Source of the DNA: JALWSI01 sp964569095 [NCBI: uncultured Aquificales bacterium]
GTDB taxonomy: Bacteria > Thermosulfidibacterota > Thermosulfidibacteria > Thermosulfidibacterales
Direction: 5' to 3'
Length of the DNA stretch: 18,088 nucleotides
Assembly (NCBI GenBank): GCA_964569095.1
Contig: CAZMTB010000119.1
Location: forward strand, 1 to 18,088
In this document: piece by piece, positions 6,969-13,768 of the stretch
Numbering within the stretch: the stretch's first letter is position 1
Layout of the letters: every line of letters begins with the position of its first letter
The notes under the pieces: generated by a model
What the model saw: the letters and a program-made list of their open reading frames with translations, nothing else
Database searches by the model: none
Told to the model about the DNA's origin: nothing
Position numbers and translations under genes: made by a program

Positions 6969-7541
6969 ATGGAGAGAGTGCGGCTTAGAACCACCTCTGA
7001 GCTCCTCTATCCCGTTCCCGTGGTGCTGGTGACCTGTCAAGGACTGAGCGGTCCTCCAAACATCATCACCATTGCGTGGACCGGCATAATCTGTTCGGAT
7101 CCCGGATTGGTGCACATAAGCGTACGCCCCCAGAGGCATTCTCACAGGCTCATCAGGGAGAGGGGAGAGTTTGCCATAAACATCCCCACTGCCTCCATGG
7201 CGCAAAAGGTGGACTACTGTGGCGTAGTGTCTGGAAGGGACGTGGACAAGTTCAAGGAGTGTGGCTTCACGCCCATTCCCGGAGAAACCATAGGTGTGCC
7301 CCTGATTGCACAATGCCCCGTTGGCATGGAGTGCAGGGTGGTTCACACCCTTGAGGTGGGTGTGCATACCCTATTCATAGGGGAGGTGCTGGCCGTGAGG
7401 GCAGACGCTGAGGTGGTGGAAGAGGGTTCTTTGAGCCCTGATAAGGTCGATCCTTTGGTCTACTTTCCCCCCGCCTCCGGTTACGCCAAGATGGGAGAGC
7501 TTCTGGGCAGCTACGGGTTCTCCAATAAGAGGCCAGAGTGA
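6969..7541 (+). CDS. Flavin reductase-like (split-barrel FMN-binding) protein
   Basis: The 190-residue protein matches the flavin reductase-like split-barrel family, which binds FMN and often reduces flavins or serves as a redox partner. Signs are an N-terminal P-V-P-V-V-L-V-T-C segment, N-I-I-T-I-A-W-T-G (FMN phosphate region), R-H-S-H-R-L-I, G-E-F-A-I-N-I-P and the D-Y-C-G-V-V-S-G-R-D-V-D-K-F signature. The C-terminus has Y-F-P-P-A-S-G-Y. The ATG follows an AAGGAGG site (6956-6962). It lies 24 bases after infC and ends in an overlap with the next gene. A partner enzyme is not visible, so the substrate is unknown. Confidence 0.87.
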   Translation: MERVRLRTTSELLYPVPVVLVTCQGLSGPPNIITIAWTGIICSDPGLVHISVRPQRHSHRLIRERGEFAINIPTASMAQKVDYCGVVSGRDVDKFKECGFTPIPGETIGVPLIAQCPVGMECRVVHTLEVGVHTLFIGEVLAVRADAEVVEEGSLSPDKVDPLVYFPPASGYAKMGELLGSYGFSNKRPE

Positions 7542-8149
7542 TGAGGTACTATTTGGAGACCACGGCCATTATTCTCTCTTTGAGCGAGTCTGAAGAGGGA
7601 GAGAAGGCCAGAGAGTACCTTCTGGAAGTCAGGGACGAGTCCGCGGTGTCTGACCTTGTGCTCTCTGAGATCTACAACCTTCCTGAGCCCCTTAAAGACC
7701 GTTCTACCCGATTCGTGGTGGAGCTCGGCGTACCCTCTATCAGGTTGGTTCCATCGTGCTTCACCCTGGTGGAGAAGTACGTTTACAACAAGGCGGTAGA
7801 GGGGAGTAAAAGGGACTGGGCGCTTCACTTGGCAACCGCCTCTGTTAGGGGATTTGAGACCATGGTCACTGCCGATGGGCTTTTGGGAGAGAGCCTTTTG
7901 CCACATCTCAACGCAGTTGGCGAGCGGGAGGGATACTCCAAGGTGAAGGTTCACCTTCTCGATGCCGGTTCCGACCAGAAAGTGGCAGAGTGGTTTGGGG
8001 AGTTGTGGGAGGTTAGGAGACTCTCTTACCGCGCTACCTCAAGTAGAGGATTGAAAGAGGTGATGAAGGGGATCGAAACCTCTGCCCTTCACCTGATGAG
8101 GGAGAAGGGGGTAGAGATAGAGAGAACGGGGAGTATTGAGATTTTCTGA
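7541..8149 (+). CDS. PIN-like domain protein with C-terminal extension
   Basis: PIN domains are Mg2+-dependent RNases, often toxins. Residues 1-115 resemble one: Y-L-E-T-T-A-I-I-L (Glu6 where Asp is usual), V-L-S-E-I-Y (Glu43), R-D-W-A-L-H-L-A-T-A (Asp92) and V-T-A-D-G (Asp112). All four acidic positions are thus filled, with one conservative change. The remaining 85 or so residues are an unusual helical extension that I cannot match. No antitoxin-type gene stands next to it; a flavin reductase-like gene precedes it and a J-like gene overlaps its end by 14 bases. The ATG at 7541 overlaps the preceding stop by one base; a GTG at 7538 is also possible. The PIN call is moderate. Confidence 0.65.
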   Translation: MRYYLETTAIILSLSESEEGEKAREYLLEVRDESAVSDLVLSEIYNLPEPLKDRSTRFVVELGVPSIRLVPSCFTLVEKYVYNKAVEGSKRDWALHLATASVRGFETMVTADGLLGESLLPHLNAVGEREGYSKVKVHLLDAGSDQKVAEWFGELWEVRRLSYRATSSRGLKEVMKGIETSALHLMREKGVEIERTGSIEIF

Positions 8150-8414
8150 GCTCCAGGATGCCCTCGAGCTGCTGGGCATAAGCGGTGCCCAGAGCTTGGA
8201 GCAGGTGAAGAGGGCTTATCGTAGAAAGGTGAGGGGGCTAAGGGAAGAGGAGCTGGCTCCCTACATAGAGGCCTACAAGAAGATCGTGCTCTTCTGCGAA
8301 TCCTACCCCTTCTCCTTCACAAAAGAGGAGTTTCTGAAGGCCTTTCCAGAAGAGCGGCTGAGAAGGTTCATGAAGAACCATCCACTTTGGCCAGACGAAC
8401 CAGAGGAGCCCTGA
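8136..8414 (+). CDS. J-domain-like small protein lacking the HPD motif
   Basis: J domains bind DnaK-type chaperones through an HPD motif. This 92-residue protein opens like one: L-E-L-L-G-I-S-G-A-Q-S-L-E-Q-V-K-R-A-Y-R forms helices I and II. After K-V-R-G the HPD and its loop are missing and a helix with Y-I-E-A-Y-K-K-I follows. The C-terminus (Y-P-F-S-F-T-K-E-E-F...H-P-L-W) resembles the tail of small J-type proteins I have seen in deltaproteobacteria-type genomes. It probably cannot stimulate DnaK ATPase in the normal way. A TTG start overlapping the PIN-like gene by 14 bases is used, with GGGGAG four bases before it. rsmI begins one base after its stop. Confidence 0.65.
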   Translation: MRFSELQDALELLGISGAQSLEQVKRAYRRKVRGLREEELAPYIEAYKKIVLFCESYPFSFTKEEFLKAFPEERLRRFMKNHPLWPDEPEEP

Positions 8415-8415
8415 C

Positions 8416-9252
8416 TTGCCCATGGCAGGGGAGCTCTACGTGGTGGCAACGCCTATTGGCAATCTCGGGGACATAACCCTCAGGGCTGTCGAAGTCTTGA
8501 AGAGGGTTGACCTCGTACTCGCCGAGGATACCAGGAGAACAAGAAAGCTACTGAGCCACTTGGGTATCTCCTGCAGGGTGGTGAGTTGCTACGGTTCCAG
8601 AGAGGGAGAGAGGATCTCCTTAGTGAAAGAGACTTTAGAGGCTGGTGGCAGTGCCGCTCTTGTTACGGATGCAGGTACGCCTACGCTCTCTGACCCTGGT
8701 TCCCTCTTGATCTCCAAGGTGTGGGATGCCGGTTACAAGGTGGTGCCGCTTCCTGGTCCTTCTGCCCTTCTTGCTGCCCTCATGGCCTCTGGGCTCGAAC
8801 CTGGTCCATTCGTGTTCTGGGGATTTCCGCCCAGAAAGAGGGGAGAGCTGGCCGCCTTTCTGAGAGAGACGAGAATGCGGCAGGAGACGAGCGTCTTCTA
8901 CGAGTCGCCCAACCGCCTGCTCCAGACCCTGAAGGCGTTGCTGGATGAGTGGGGTGACCGGTTTTCGGTGGTGGCCGTGGAGCTCACCAATCTCCACGAG
9001 GAGTTCGTAAGGGGTAGACTGTCGCATCAGGTGGAGCACTTCTCCGAGGTTTCTCCCAAGGGGGAGATCGTGTTGATAGTTGAGGGTGGTGGCGACGGAC
9101 CTCGGGAGGATGCCAAAGAGGAGGAGGGTATGTTCGAGAGGCTTGTGGAGGGTGGCTTGACCCCCAGGGATGCAGCCAAGGCTATGCGTATCCTCTTTGC
9201 CATTCCTAAGGACAAGGTGTATAAGTGGGTCCAACGCCAGAAGGAGGAATGA
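8416..9252 (+). CDS. rsmI: 16S rRNA (cytidine-1402-2'-O)-methyltransferase
   Basis: RsmI adds a 2'-O-methyl to C1402 in the 30S decoding centre using SAM. The 278-residue protein shows the tetrapyrrole methylase-fold motifs in order: V-A-T-P-I-G-N-L-G-D-I-T, A-E-D-T-R-R-T-R-K-L-L, V-T-D-A-G-T-P-T-L-S-D-P-G, P-G-P-S-A-L and F-W-G-F-P-P-R-K. It is of usual length. The TTG at 8416 has GAGGAG (8403-8408) seven bases before it; an ATG at 8422 gives the classical M-A-G-E-L-Y-V-V start but lies farther from the ribosome site. Its stop overlaps a start-like ATG just before the next gene, whose AAGGAGG site lies inside the end of rsmI. Confidence 0.96.
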   Translation: MPMAGELYVVATPIGNLGDITLRAVEVLKRVDLVLAEDTRRTRKLLSHLGISCRVVSCYGSREGERISLVKETLEAGGSAALVTDAGTPTLSDPGSLLISKVWDAGYKVVPLPGPSALLAALMASGLEPGPFVFWGFPPRKRGELAAFLRETRMRQETSVFYESPNRLLQTLKALLDEWGDRFSVVAVELTNLHEEFVRGRLSHQVEHFSEVSPKGEIVLIVEGGGDGPREDAKEEEGMFERLVEGGLTPRDAAKAMRILFAIPKDKVYKWVQRQKEE

Positions 9253-9257
9253 CTTTC

Positions 9258-9548
9258 ATGGCCAGGTACTACCGTGACTGGGAGATGAGATACACCTTTT
9301 GGCCTAAGGGAGATGCCCACGGCTATGGGATCTCCGTAGAGAACTCCCCCCTGATGCTCAAGAACGAGAGGCCAGAGACCCACCTGCGCACCTTGGCGGC
9401 TCAGCTCCACCTCTTTGAAGAGAAGTACTCCATGAGCTCGGACAGGTTCTTCTCCCTTTACCGCAGGGGAGAGATGGGGGCCCTCGAGGAGTTTGACACC
9501 TGGGCCGAGTTGTTCGTGGAGTACCTTTACTGGAAGAAGCAGGTTTAG
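9258..9548 (+). CDS. Small antitoxin-like protein paired with a Mut7-C nuclease
   Basis: I cannot name this 96-residue protein. Residues about 45-92 read as helical pairs with E-E-K-Y-S-M-S-S-D-R-F-F-S-L-Y-R-R-G-E and F-D-T-W-A-E-L-F-V-E-Y. This resembles the common small pattern E-x2-Y-G-M-S-S-x2-F-x4-x2-G-E...W...Y, which is often found beside toxin-like genes as a putative antitoxin. The N-terminal half is beta-like and aromatic (M-R-Y-T-F-W-P). The ATG at 9258 is chosen because AAGGAGG (9241-9247) lies ten bases before it; ATG 9249 is too close. The stop codon directly abuts the GTG of the Mut7-C gene. The antitoxin reading is inference from layout and a remembered motif. Confidence 0.7.
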   Translation: MARYYRDWEMRYTFWPKGDAHGYGISVENSPLMLKNERPETHLRTLAAQLHLFEEKYSMSSDRFFSLYRRGEMGALEEFDTWAELFVEYLYWKKQV

Positions 9549-10028
9549 GTGGTAGGTAAGCGGCCTCGTTTCCTTGCCGACGTGATGCTGGGAAGACTGG
9601 CCCGCTGGTTGAGGATACTGGGATACGATACCGCCTATCTTCACAAATCTAATGATGATTTCCTAATCTATCTCATCCTTGAAGATAGGGGTCATGTCTT
9701 GCTCACCAGGGACGTAGAGCTGGCTGCTTCCCCCATTCTGAGTGATGGAATGGCCTTTCTGGTGAGATCCACCAAGCTCGCGGAGCAGATAGGGGAGCTT
9801 AGGGAGGCCTTTGGGGTGTCTCGCTGCAGGCCCGCCTTGTGTGCCCATTGCAACAGGAGACTGGTATCTGTAGAGAAGGATGGCCTGGCAGGAAGGGTTC
9901 CCGACTACGTCCTGATGAACAAGTCTCTCTTTTGGGAGTGTCCCCTGTGTGGTAGGGTCTATTGGGAGGGAACGCATCAGGACGGTATGAACAGGTTTTT
10001 GGGATACGATATCTGGAGCGAAGGATGA
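9549..10028 (+). CDS. Mut7-C RNase domain protein with zinc ribbon
   Basis: Mut7-C is a PIN-fold nuclease domain thought to cut RNA. The 159-residue protein begins with R-F-L-A-D-V-M-L-G-R-L-A-R-W-L-R and G-Y-D-T, then has V-L-L-T-R-D-V-E-L-A, giving the expected acidic residues (Asp in the first motif and Asp in the T-R-D motif). The C-terminal half has two C-x2-C pairs (L-C-A-H-C-N and E-C-P-L-C-G), a zinc ribbon, and the family end W-E-G-T-H. This is the usual layout of stand-alone Mut7-C proteins. The GTG start follows the stop of the small gene before it with no gap, and the end overlaps folE2 by four bases (ATGA). The true substrate is unknown. Confidence 0.9.
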   Translation: MVGKRPRFLADVMLGRLARWLRILGYDTAYLHKSNDDFLIYLILEDRGHVLLTRDVELAASPILSDGMAFLVRSTKLAEQIGELREAFGVSRCRPALCAHCNRRLVSVEKDGLAGRVPDYVLMNKSLFWECPLCGRVYWEGTHQDGMNRFLGYDIWSEG

Positions 10029-10828
10029 AGGACATTCAGAACCAGAGGGATCACAGGAGGATCTCCATAGACAGGGTGGGGGTTAGAAACCTGCGGTATC
10101 CAATCACCGTCTTCGACAAGGCCCACAAGGAACAGCCTACCGTGGCGGAGATAACCCTCTCCATTGGCCTTCCCCACGAGTATCGGGGCACCCACATGAG
10201 CAGGTTTATCGAGATTCTCAACGAGTACAGGTGGGGTATCCACGTGGCCAGCGTGGAGGAGATACTGATCAAAATGAGAGAGAGGCTTCCTGCCCATTCC
10301 GCCCACCTGACGATAGAGTTTCCCTACTTTCTGGAGAAGAGCTCTCCCGTTTCTGGCGAGAGGAGCCTTATGGGGTACCAGTGCAGGCTCATCGCCTCCC
10401 TCGAGGAAGGCGGGGGGCTCGACCTTCAGGTGGGGGTGAGGGTGCCGGTAATGACCCTCTGCCCCTGCTCCAAGGAGATAAGCGAAGAGGGGGCCCATAA
10501 CCAGAGGTGTTTGATTGACATCCTGGTTAGGTTCGATAGGCTCGTCTGGATAGAGGAGCTGATAGAGGTGGCCGAGTCTTCGGGAAGCTCTCAGGTCTAC
10601 TCCCTGCTGAAGCGGGAAGACGAGAAGTTCATCACCGAGTACGCCTACTCCCATCCCGCCTTCGTGGAAGACGTGGTTAGGGACGTTGCCATGAAGATAG
10701 AGGCCGATCCCAGGATAATCTGGTTCTCGGTTGAGGCGGAGAGCATGGAGAGCATTCACAACCACAACGCCTTTGCCGCAATCTCGCGGCGGAGAGAGGG
10801 GGATAGATGGGTGACAGGCTCGTGCTGA
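10025..10828 (+). CDS. folE2: GTP cyclohydrolase FolE2 (type IB)
   Basis: FolE2 opens GTP to 7,8-dihydroneopterin triphosphate, the first step to folate and some modified tRNA bases. It is the zinc-independent alternative to FolE and can use Mn2+ or Fe2+. The 267-residue protein shows T-H-M-S-R-F (57-61), the catalytic region [10 protein letters not shown] (Cys146 and Cys148), A-H-N-Q-R (His158) and an H-P-A-F-V-E-D motif near 215-221. Length matches the family. The ATG at 10025 sits in an ATGA overlap with the Mut7-C stop, which implies coupled translation. Its stop overlaps rlpA by 22 bases. A zinc-independent enzyme fits growth with scarce zinc, but no Zur box is visible. Confidence 0.95.
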   Translation: MKDIQNQRDHRRISIDRVGVRNLRYPITVFDKAHKEQPTVAEITLSIGLPHEYRGTHMSRFIEILNEYRWGIHVASVEEILIKMRERLPAHSAHLTIEFPYFLEKSSPVSGERSLMGYQCRLIASLEEGGGLDLQVGVRVPVMTLCPCSKEISEEGAHNQRCLIDILVRFDRLVWIEELIEVAESSGSSQVYSLLKREDEKFITEYAYSHPAFVEDVVRDVAMKIEADPRIIWFSVEAESMESIHNHNAFAAISRRREGDRWVTGSC

Positions 10829-11466
10829 GGCTGGTGGCCGCCGTTCTTATCCTCTCTCTCGCAGGTTGTGCCTCTGGTACCTACACCTCCCGCTACGGGA
10901 GAACGGGTCCTCCCGTGGGCTGGAAGGAGAGAGGGATAGCCTCGTGGTATGGGGGCAAGTTTCACGGGAGGCGTACTGCAAACGGGGAGACCTACAACAT
11001 GTACGACCTTACCGCCGCACACCGCTGGCTACCCTTTGGTACCCTGGTTAGGGTGACAAACCTGAGAAACCACAAATCGGTGGTGGTTCGCATAAACGAC
11101 AGGGGTCCCTTCGTGAAGAACCGCATAATCGATCTCTCCTACGCTGCGGCCCGGGCCCTGGACATGATCAAGACGGGAACGGCTCCCGTTGAGCTGGAGA
11201 AGCTTCCCGACTACTACGGAGAGGTGAACCTCTCTCCCAAGAATGGATACTACGTTCAGGCCTCGTCCTTTCTCTCCAGCTGGAGGGCCAAACAGCTTGC
11301 CAACAAGCTGGCTCGGAGCTTCGGTACCGTTCGAATAGAGAGGGCGGTTGTGAACGGCCTGGTGTACCACCGGGTTAAAGTTGGTCCCTACTTCTCGCTG
11401 AGTGAAGCCAAGAGGGTGCAGAGATGGCTGAGAAAGAGGGGATACGACGCCATAATTGCCGATTAG
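10807..11466 (+). CDS. rlpA: RlpA-like septal lipoprotein with SPOR domain
   Basis: RlpA is an outer-membrane lipoprotein with lytic transglycosylase activity in some species. A SPOR domain targets it to septal glycan strands. The 219-residue protein has a signal peptide with lipobox L-A-G-C at Cys21. The double-psi beta-barrel spans about 43-135 ([30 protein letters not shown]). A SPOR domain covers about 146-219 ([15 protein letters not shown]). Glu61 and His72 match active-site positions, but the residue three after the Glu, usually Asp, is Asn64. The start ATG overlaps folE2; GGAGAGAGGGGG precedes it. Transglycosylase activity may be reduced. Confidence 0.93.
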   Translation: MGDRLVLRLVAAVLILSLAGCASGTYTSRYGRTGPPVGWKERGIASWYGGKFHGRRTANGETYNMYDLTAAHRWLPFGTLVRVTNLRNHKSVVVRINDRGPFVKNRIIDLSYAAARALDMIKTGTAPVELEKLPDYYGEVNLSPKNGYYVQASSFLSSWRAKQLANKLARSFGTVRIERAVVNGLVYHRVKVGPYFSLSEAKRVQRWLRKRGYDAIIAD

Positions 11467-11478
11467 GATGGTTGAAGG

Positions 11479-12642
11479 ATGAGGGTGGATGAAGGTGGAA
11501 GCGTATCTTTTGGTGGGTTTACTCCCCTAAAGGGGATAAGGGTTCTCGATCTAACCAGGCTTTTTCCTGGTCCCTACGCCTCCATGGTACTCGCAGACCT
11601 TGGGGCCCAGGTGATCAAAGTGGAGCCGCCTTCCGGGGACTACATGAGGGAGTTTCCCCCGAGGCTGGATGAGGCCAGCCCGTTCTACCACGCGGTTAAC
11701 AGGGGGAAGAGGAGCATACTTCTCGACTTGAAGAAGGAGGATGACAGGGATCTCTTCTTCTCCTTGGCCAAGGATGCCCACGTGGTCTTGGAGGGGTTCA
11801 GGCCCGGGGTGTTAGAGAGGCTGGGTTGCGGGTATCCCCAGGTGAAGAGGCTGAATCCCCAGGTGGTGTGGTGTGCGATAACCGGTTTTGGTCAAACCGG
11901 TCCCAACCGTGACCTTCCGGGGCACGACCTGACATACACCGCCTTGTCTGGGGTTTTGGATCAGCTAAGGAGCGAGGACGGAACTCCAGTGGTACCCGCG
12001 GTTCACATCGCCGACGTTGCCTCTGCCCTGTGGGCGGTGGTTGGGATCATGGGGGCATTGATCGGTAGAGGTGGCGCCTACATTGACGTCTCGATGACAG
12101 AGGCGGCCATGTCGTTGTTGCCCATAAACATCGCAATACTCTCAACCACGGGCAGGGTGGCGAGAGGGGGAGATTATCCCTTTTCTGGGTGGTACCCCTG
12201 CTACGGGATTTACGAGACCATGGACGGCGGCTTTGTGACCTTCACGGCGTACGAGGAGAAGTTTTGGCGGGCCTTTTGCGAGGAGGTTGGCAGGGATGAC
12301 CTGTTGGGGAGGTACCTGGAGAGGGGAGAGGGGCTGAGGAAAGAGCTTAAAAACATCTTTCTTGGCAGAACCAAGGCGCAGTGGCTGGAGCTTGCCGCCA
12401 GGAGACCAGAGACCATGATCTCCGACATTCCCGACCTCTCGCAGGTGCTTAAGGATAGGCACACCGTTGAGAGAAGGGTGGTGAAGGAGACCGTTCATCC
12501 CCGTGATGGGCTGCTTCACATGCTGGCCCTTCCCATTGTGGCAAACCTCTGTCGTCCCTTGGCAGAGGGCCTGCCTCCCAGCCTCGACGAGCACGGCAAT
12601 GAGATAAGGGAGAGAGGATGGGAGGCCTTTGAAGGGATTTAG
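11479..12642 (+). CDS. Alpha-methylacyl-CoA racemase-like CaiB family protein
   Basis: Family III CoA-transferase fold, 387 residues, close in pattern to alpha-methylacyl-CoA racemases, which flip the 2-methyl centre of branched acyl-CoAs rather than move CoA. Motifs are G-I-R-V-L-D-L-T-R-L-F-P-G-P-Y, V-I-K-V-E-P-P, N-R-G-K-R-S-I, T-G-F-G-Q-T-G-P and G-H-D-L-T-Y (Asp150, active site), then a Y-E-E-K-F-W stretch with a conserved Glu. A plain CoA-transferase is the alternative. It follows rlpA by 12 bases. It is a second CaiB-type gene in the window, so the organism seems to handle several acyl-CoAs. The ATG at 11479 gives a short variable N-terminus. Confidence 0.88.
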   Translation: MRVDEGGSVSFGGFTPLKGIRVLDLTRLFPGPYASMVLADLGAQVIKVEPPSGDYMREFPPRLDEASPFYHAVNRGKRSILLDLKKEDDRDLFFSLAKDAHVVLEGFRPGVLERLGCGYPQVKRLNPQVVWCAITGFGQTGPNRDLPGHDLTYTALSGVLDQLRSEDGTPVVPAVHIADVASALWAVVGIMGALIGRGGAYIDVSMTEAAMSLLPINIAILSTTGRVARGGDYPFSGWYPCYGIYETMDGGFVTFTAYEEKFWRAFCEEVGRDDLLGRYLERGEGLRKELKNIFLGRTKAQWLELAARRPETMISDIPDLSQVLKDRHTVERRVVKETVHPRDGLLHMLALPIVANLCRPLAEGLPPSLDEHGNEIRERGWEAFEGI

Positions 12643-12752
12643 CCGTTGAGGGTGGGGCTCTGGAAGGGCTGGATACTTAAATAGACCAAAAGTTTTGAAA
12701 GGGCTGTAGGTTCCTTATTGAGCCTTGAGTCGCTCCTACCAAGTGGGTTACC

Positions 12753-13334
12753 ATGAGACCCGTGTTTGCAAAGAGGATTTGGACATACGCGCTGGTGCTC
12801 ACTCGTGAGTACTGGGAGGAGAGGCCGGCGTTCTTGCTGGTTCTCACTCCCCGGTACGGGGTTCTGGAGGTTAAGCTGAGGTGGGGAACTCAGAAGCGAC
12901 TCGCCGTCTTCAGGCAGGCGGCCCTGGAACCCATGACCCTGTCGTGGCTTGAGCTCGGTTTTCACGCCGGCGGAATCACCGCCTACTCGTGGGAGCTGGT
13001 CGAGTCTTTTGCTGAACTGAGAAGGAAGAGACCAGAGGAGATGCTCGAGATGGGGCTGTGGATTGCCAGAACCGTACCTTGCGAGGATCCGGTTCCAGAG
13101 ATCTTCAGGCACACCTTGATGACCTTGAAGAGGGGAGATGCCGATACCACCTACCCTCTGCTTGCCGCCTTCGCCTCGGGGTTTCTTGGGCTTGTCGGTT
13201 GCGGGGTGGAAGAGTTGGTGGGTTGTGGGGGACGCCAGTTGAGGTGTTTTCTCTGCGAGGAGCCCGAGACGGTGCTTTCGGTCTGCAGGGGGGTTCTGCG
13301 AGATGCCCTGGGGGTTGAGCCGTGGAACAGGTGA
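12753..13334 (+). CDS. recO: RecO-like DNA repair protein, divergent
   Basis: RecO helps RecF/RecR load RecA at gaps. This 193-residue protein has the N-terminal OB-fold layout [12 protein letters not shown]...L-L-V-L-T-P-R-Y-G, and a middle with [17 protein letters not shown]. The C-terminus has G-L-V-G-C-G, V-G-C-G and L-R-C-F-L-C, a cramped version of the RecO zinc module. It is shorter than most RecO (about 240). The ATG at 12753 has only a weak ribosome site; an in-frame stop lies 24 bases upstream, so no longer frame exists. dut overlaps the end by 13 bases. The name rests on pattern, with moderate certainty. Confidence 0.68.
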   Translation: MRPVFAKRIWTYALVLTREYWEERPAFLLVLTPRYGVLEVKLRWGTQKRLAVFRQAALEPMTLSWLELGFHAGGITAYSWELVESFAELRRKRPEEMLEMGLWIARTVPCEDPVPEIFRHTLMTLKRGDADTTYPLLAAFASGFLGLVGCGVEELVGCGGRQLRCFLCEEPETVLSVCRGVLRDALGVEPWNR

Positions 13335-13762
13335 GGGTGAAGCGGCTCTCTCCCAACGCCCTGTTGCCTAGGCGTATGTCTCGTGGCTCTGCAGGATGGG
13401 ATCTCTTTGCATGTCTGGAAGGGGCGGTTGTGGTGAACCCGGGCGAAAGGGCCTTGATACCCACCGGCCTGGCATTCGTTCTCCCAGAGGGAACAGAGGC
13501 GCAGGTGAGACCAAGGAGCGGGCTTGCCTTGAAGCACGGGATCACGGTCTTGAACAGCCCCGGCACCATAGATAGCGACTACCGAGGGGAGATCAAGGTT
13601 ATACTGGTGAATCTCGGCGATGAACCCTTCAGGGTGGAGCATGGCATGCGAATCGCGCAGGTTGTATTCTCGCGCCTTACCGAGGTGGTGGTGGTGGAGA
13701 CCGACAACTTGCCCTCTACCCAGCGAGATGGCGGGGGGTTTGGGCACACGGGGGAGTTTTGA
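13322..13762 (+). CDS. dut: dUTPase
   Basis: dUTPase hydrolyses dUTP to dUMP, keeping uracil out of DNA and supplying dTMP synthesis. All five trimeric-type motifs are seen: [31 protein letters not shown] and [10 protein letters not shown]. The residue after Arg in motif V is Asp where Gly is commoner, and His where Ser is commoner. The 146-residue length is normal. The GTG start lies inside the end of the recO-like gene. Six bases beyond its stop begins the convergent LysM gene, leaving no space for a terminator. Confidence 0.97.
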   Translation: MEQVRVKRLSPNALLPRRMSRGSAGWDLFACLEGAVVVNPGERALIPTGLAFVLPEGTEAQVRPRSGLALKHGITVLNSPGTIDSDYRGEIKVILVNLGDEPFRVEHGMRIAQVVFSRLTEVVVVETDNLPSTQRDGGGFGHTGEF

Positions 13763-13768
13763 GCCTTC

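Noticed and set aside
9977-10765. Minus-strand frame of 262 codons opposite folE2
   Set aside because: The + strand frame has clear FolE2 motifs across the region; the opposite frame has none.
12643-12752. Promoter before the recO-like gene
   Set aside because: TTGAAA at 12695-12700 resembles a -35 box, but no fair -10 lies at a proper distance.
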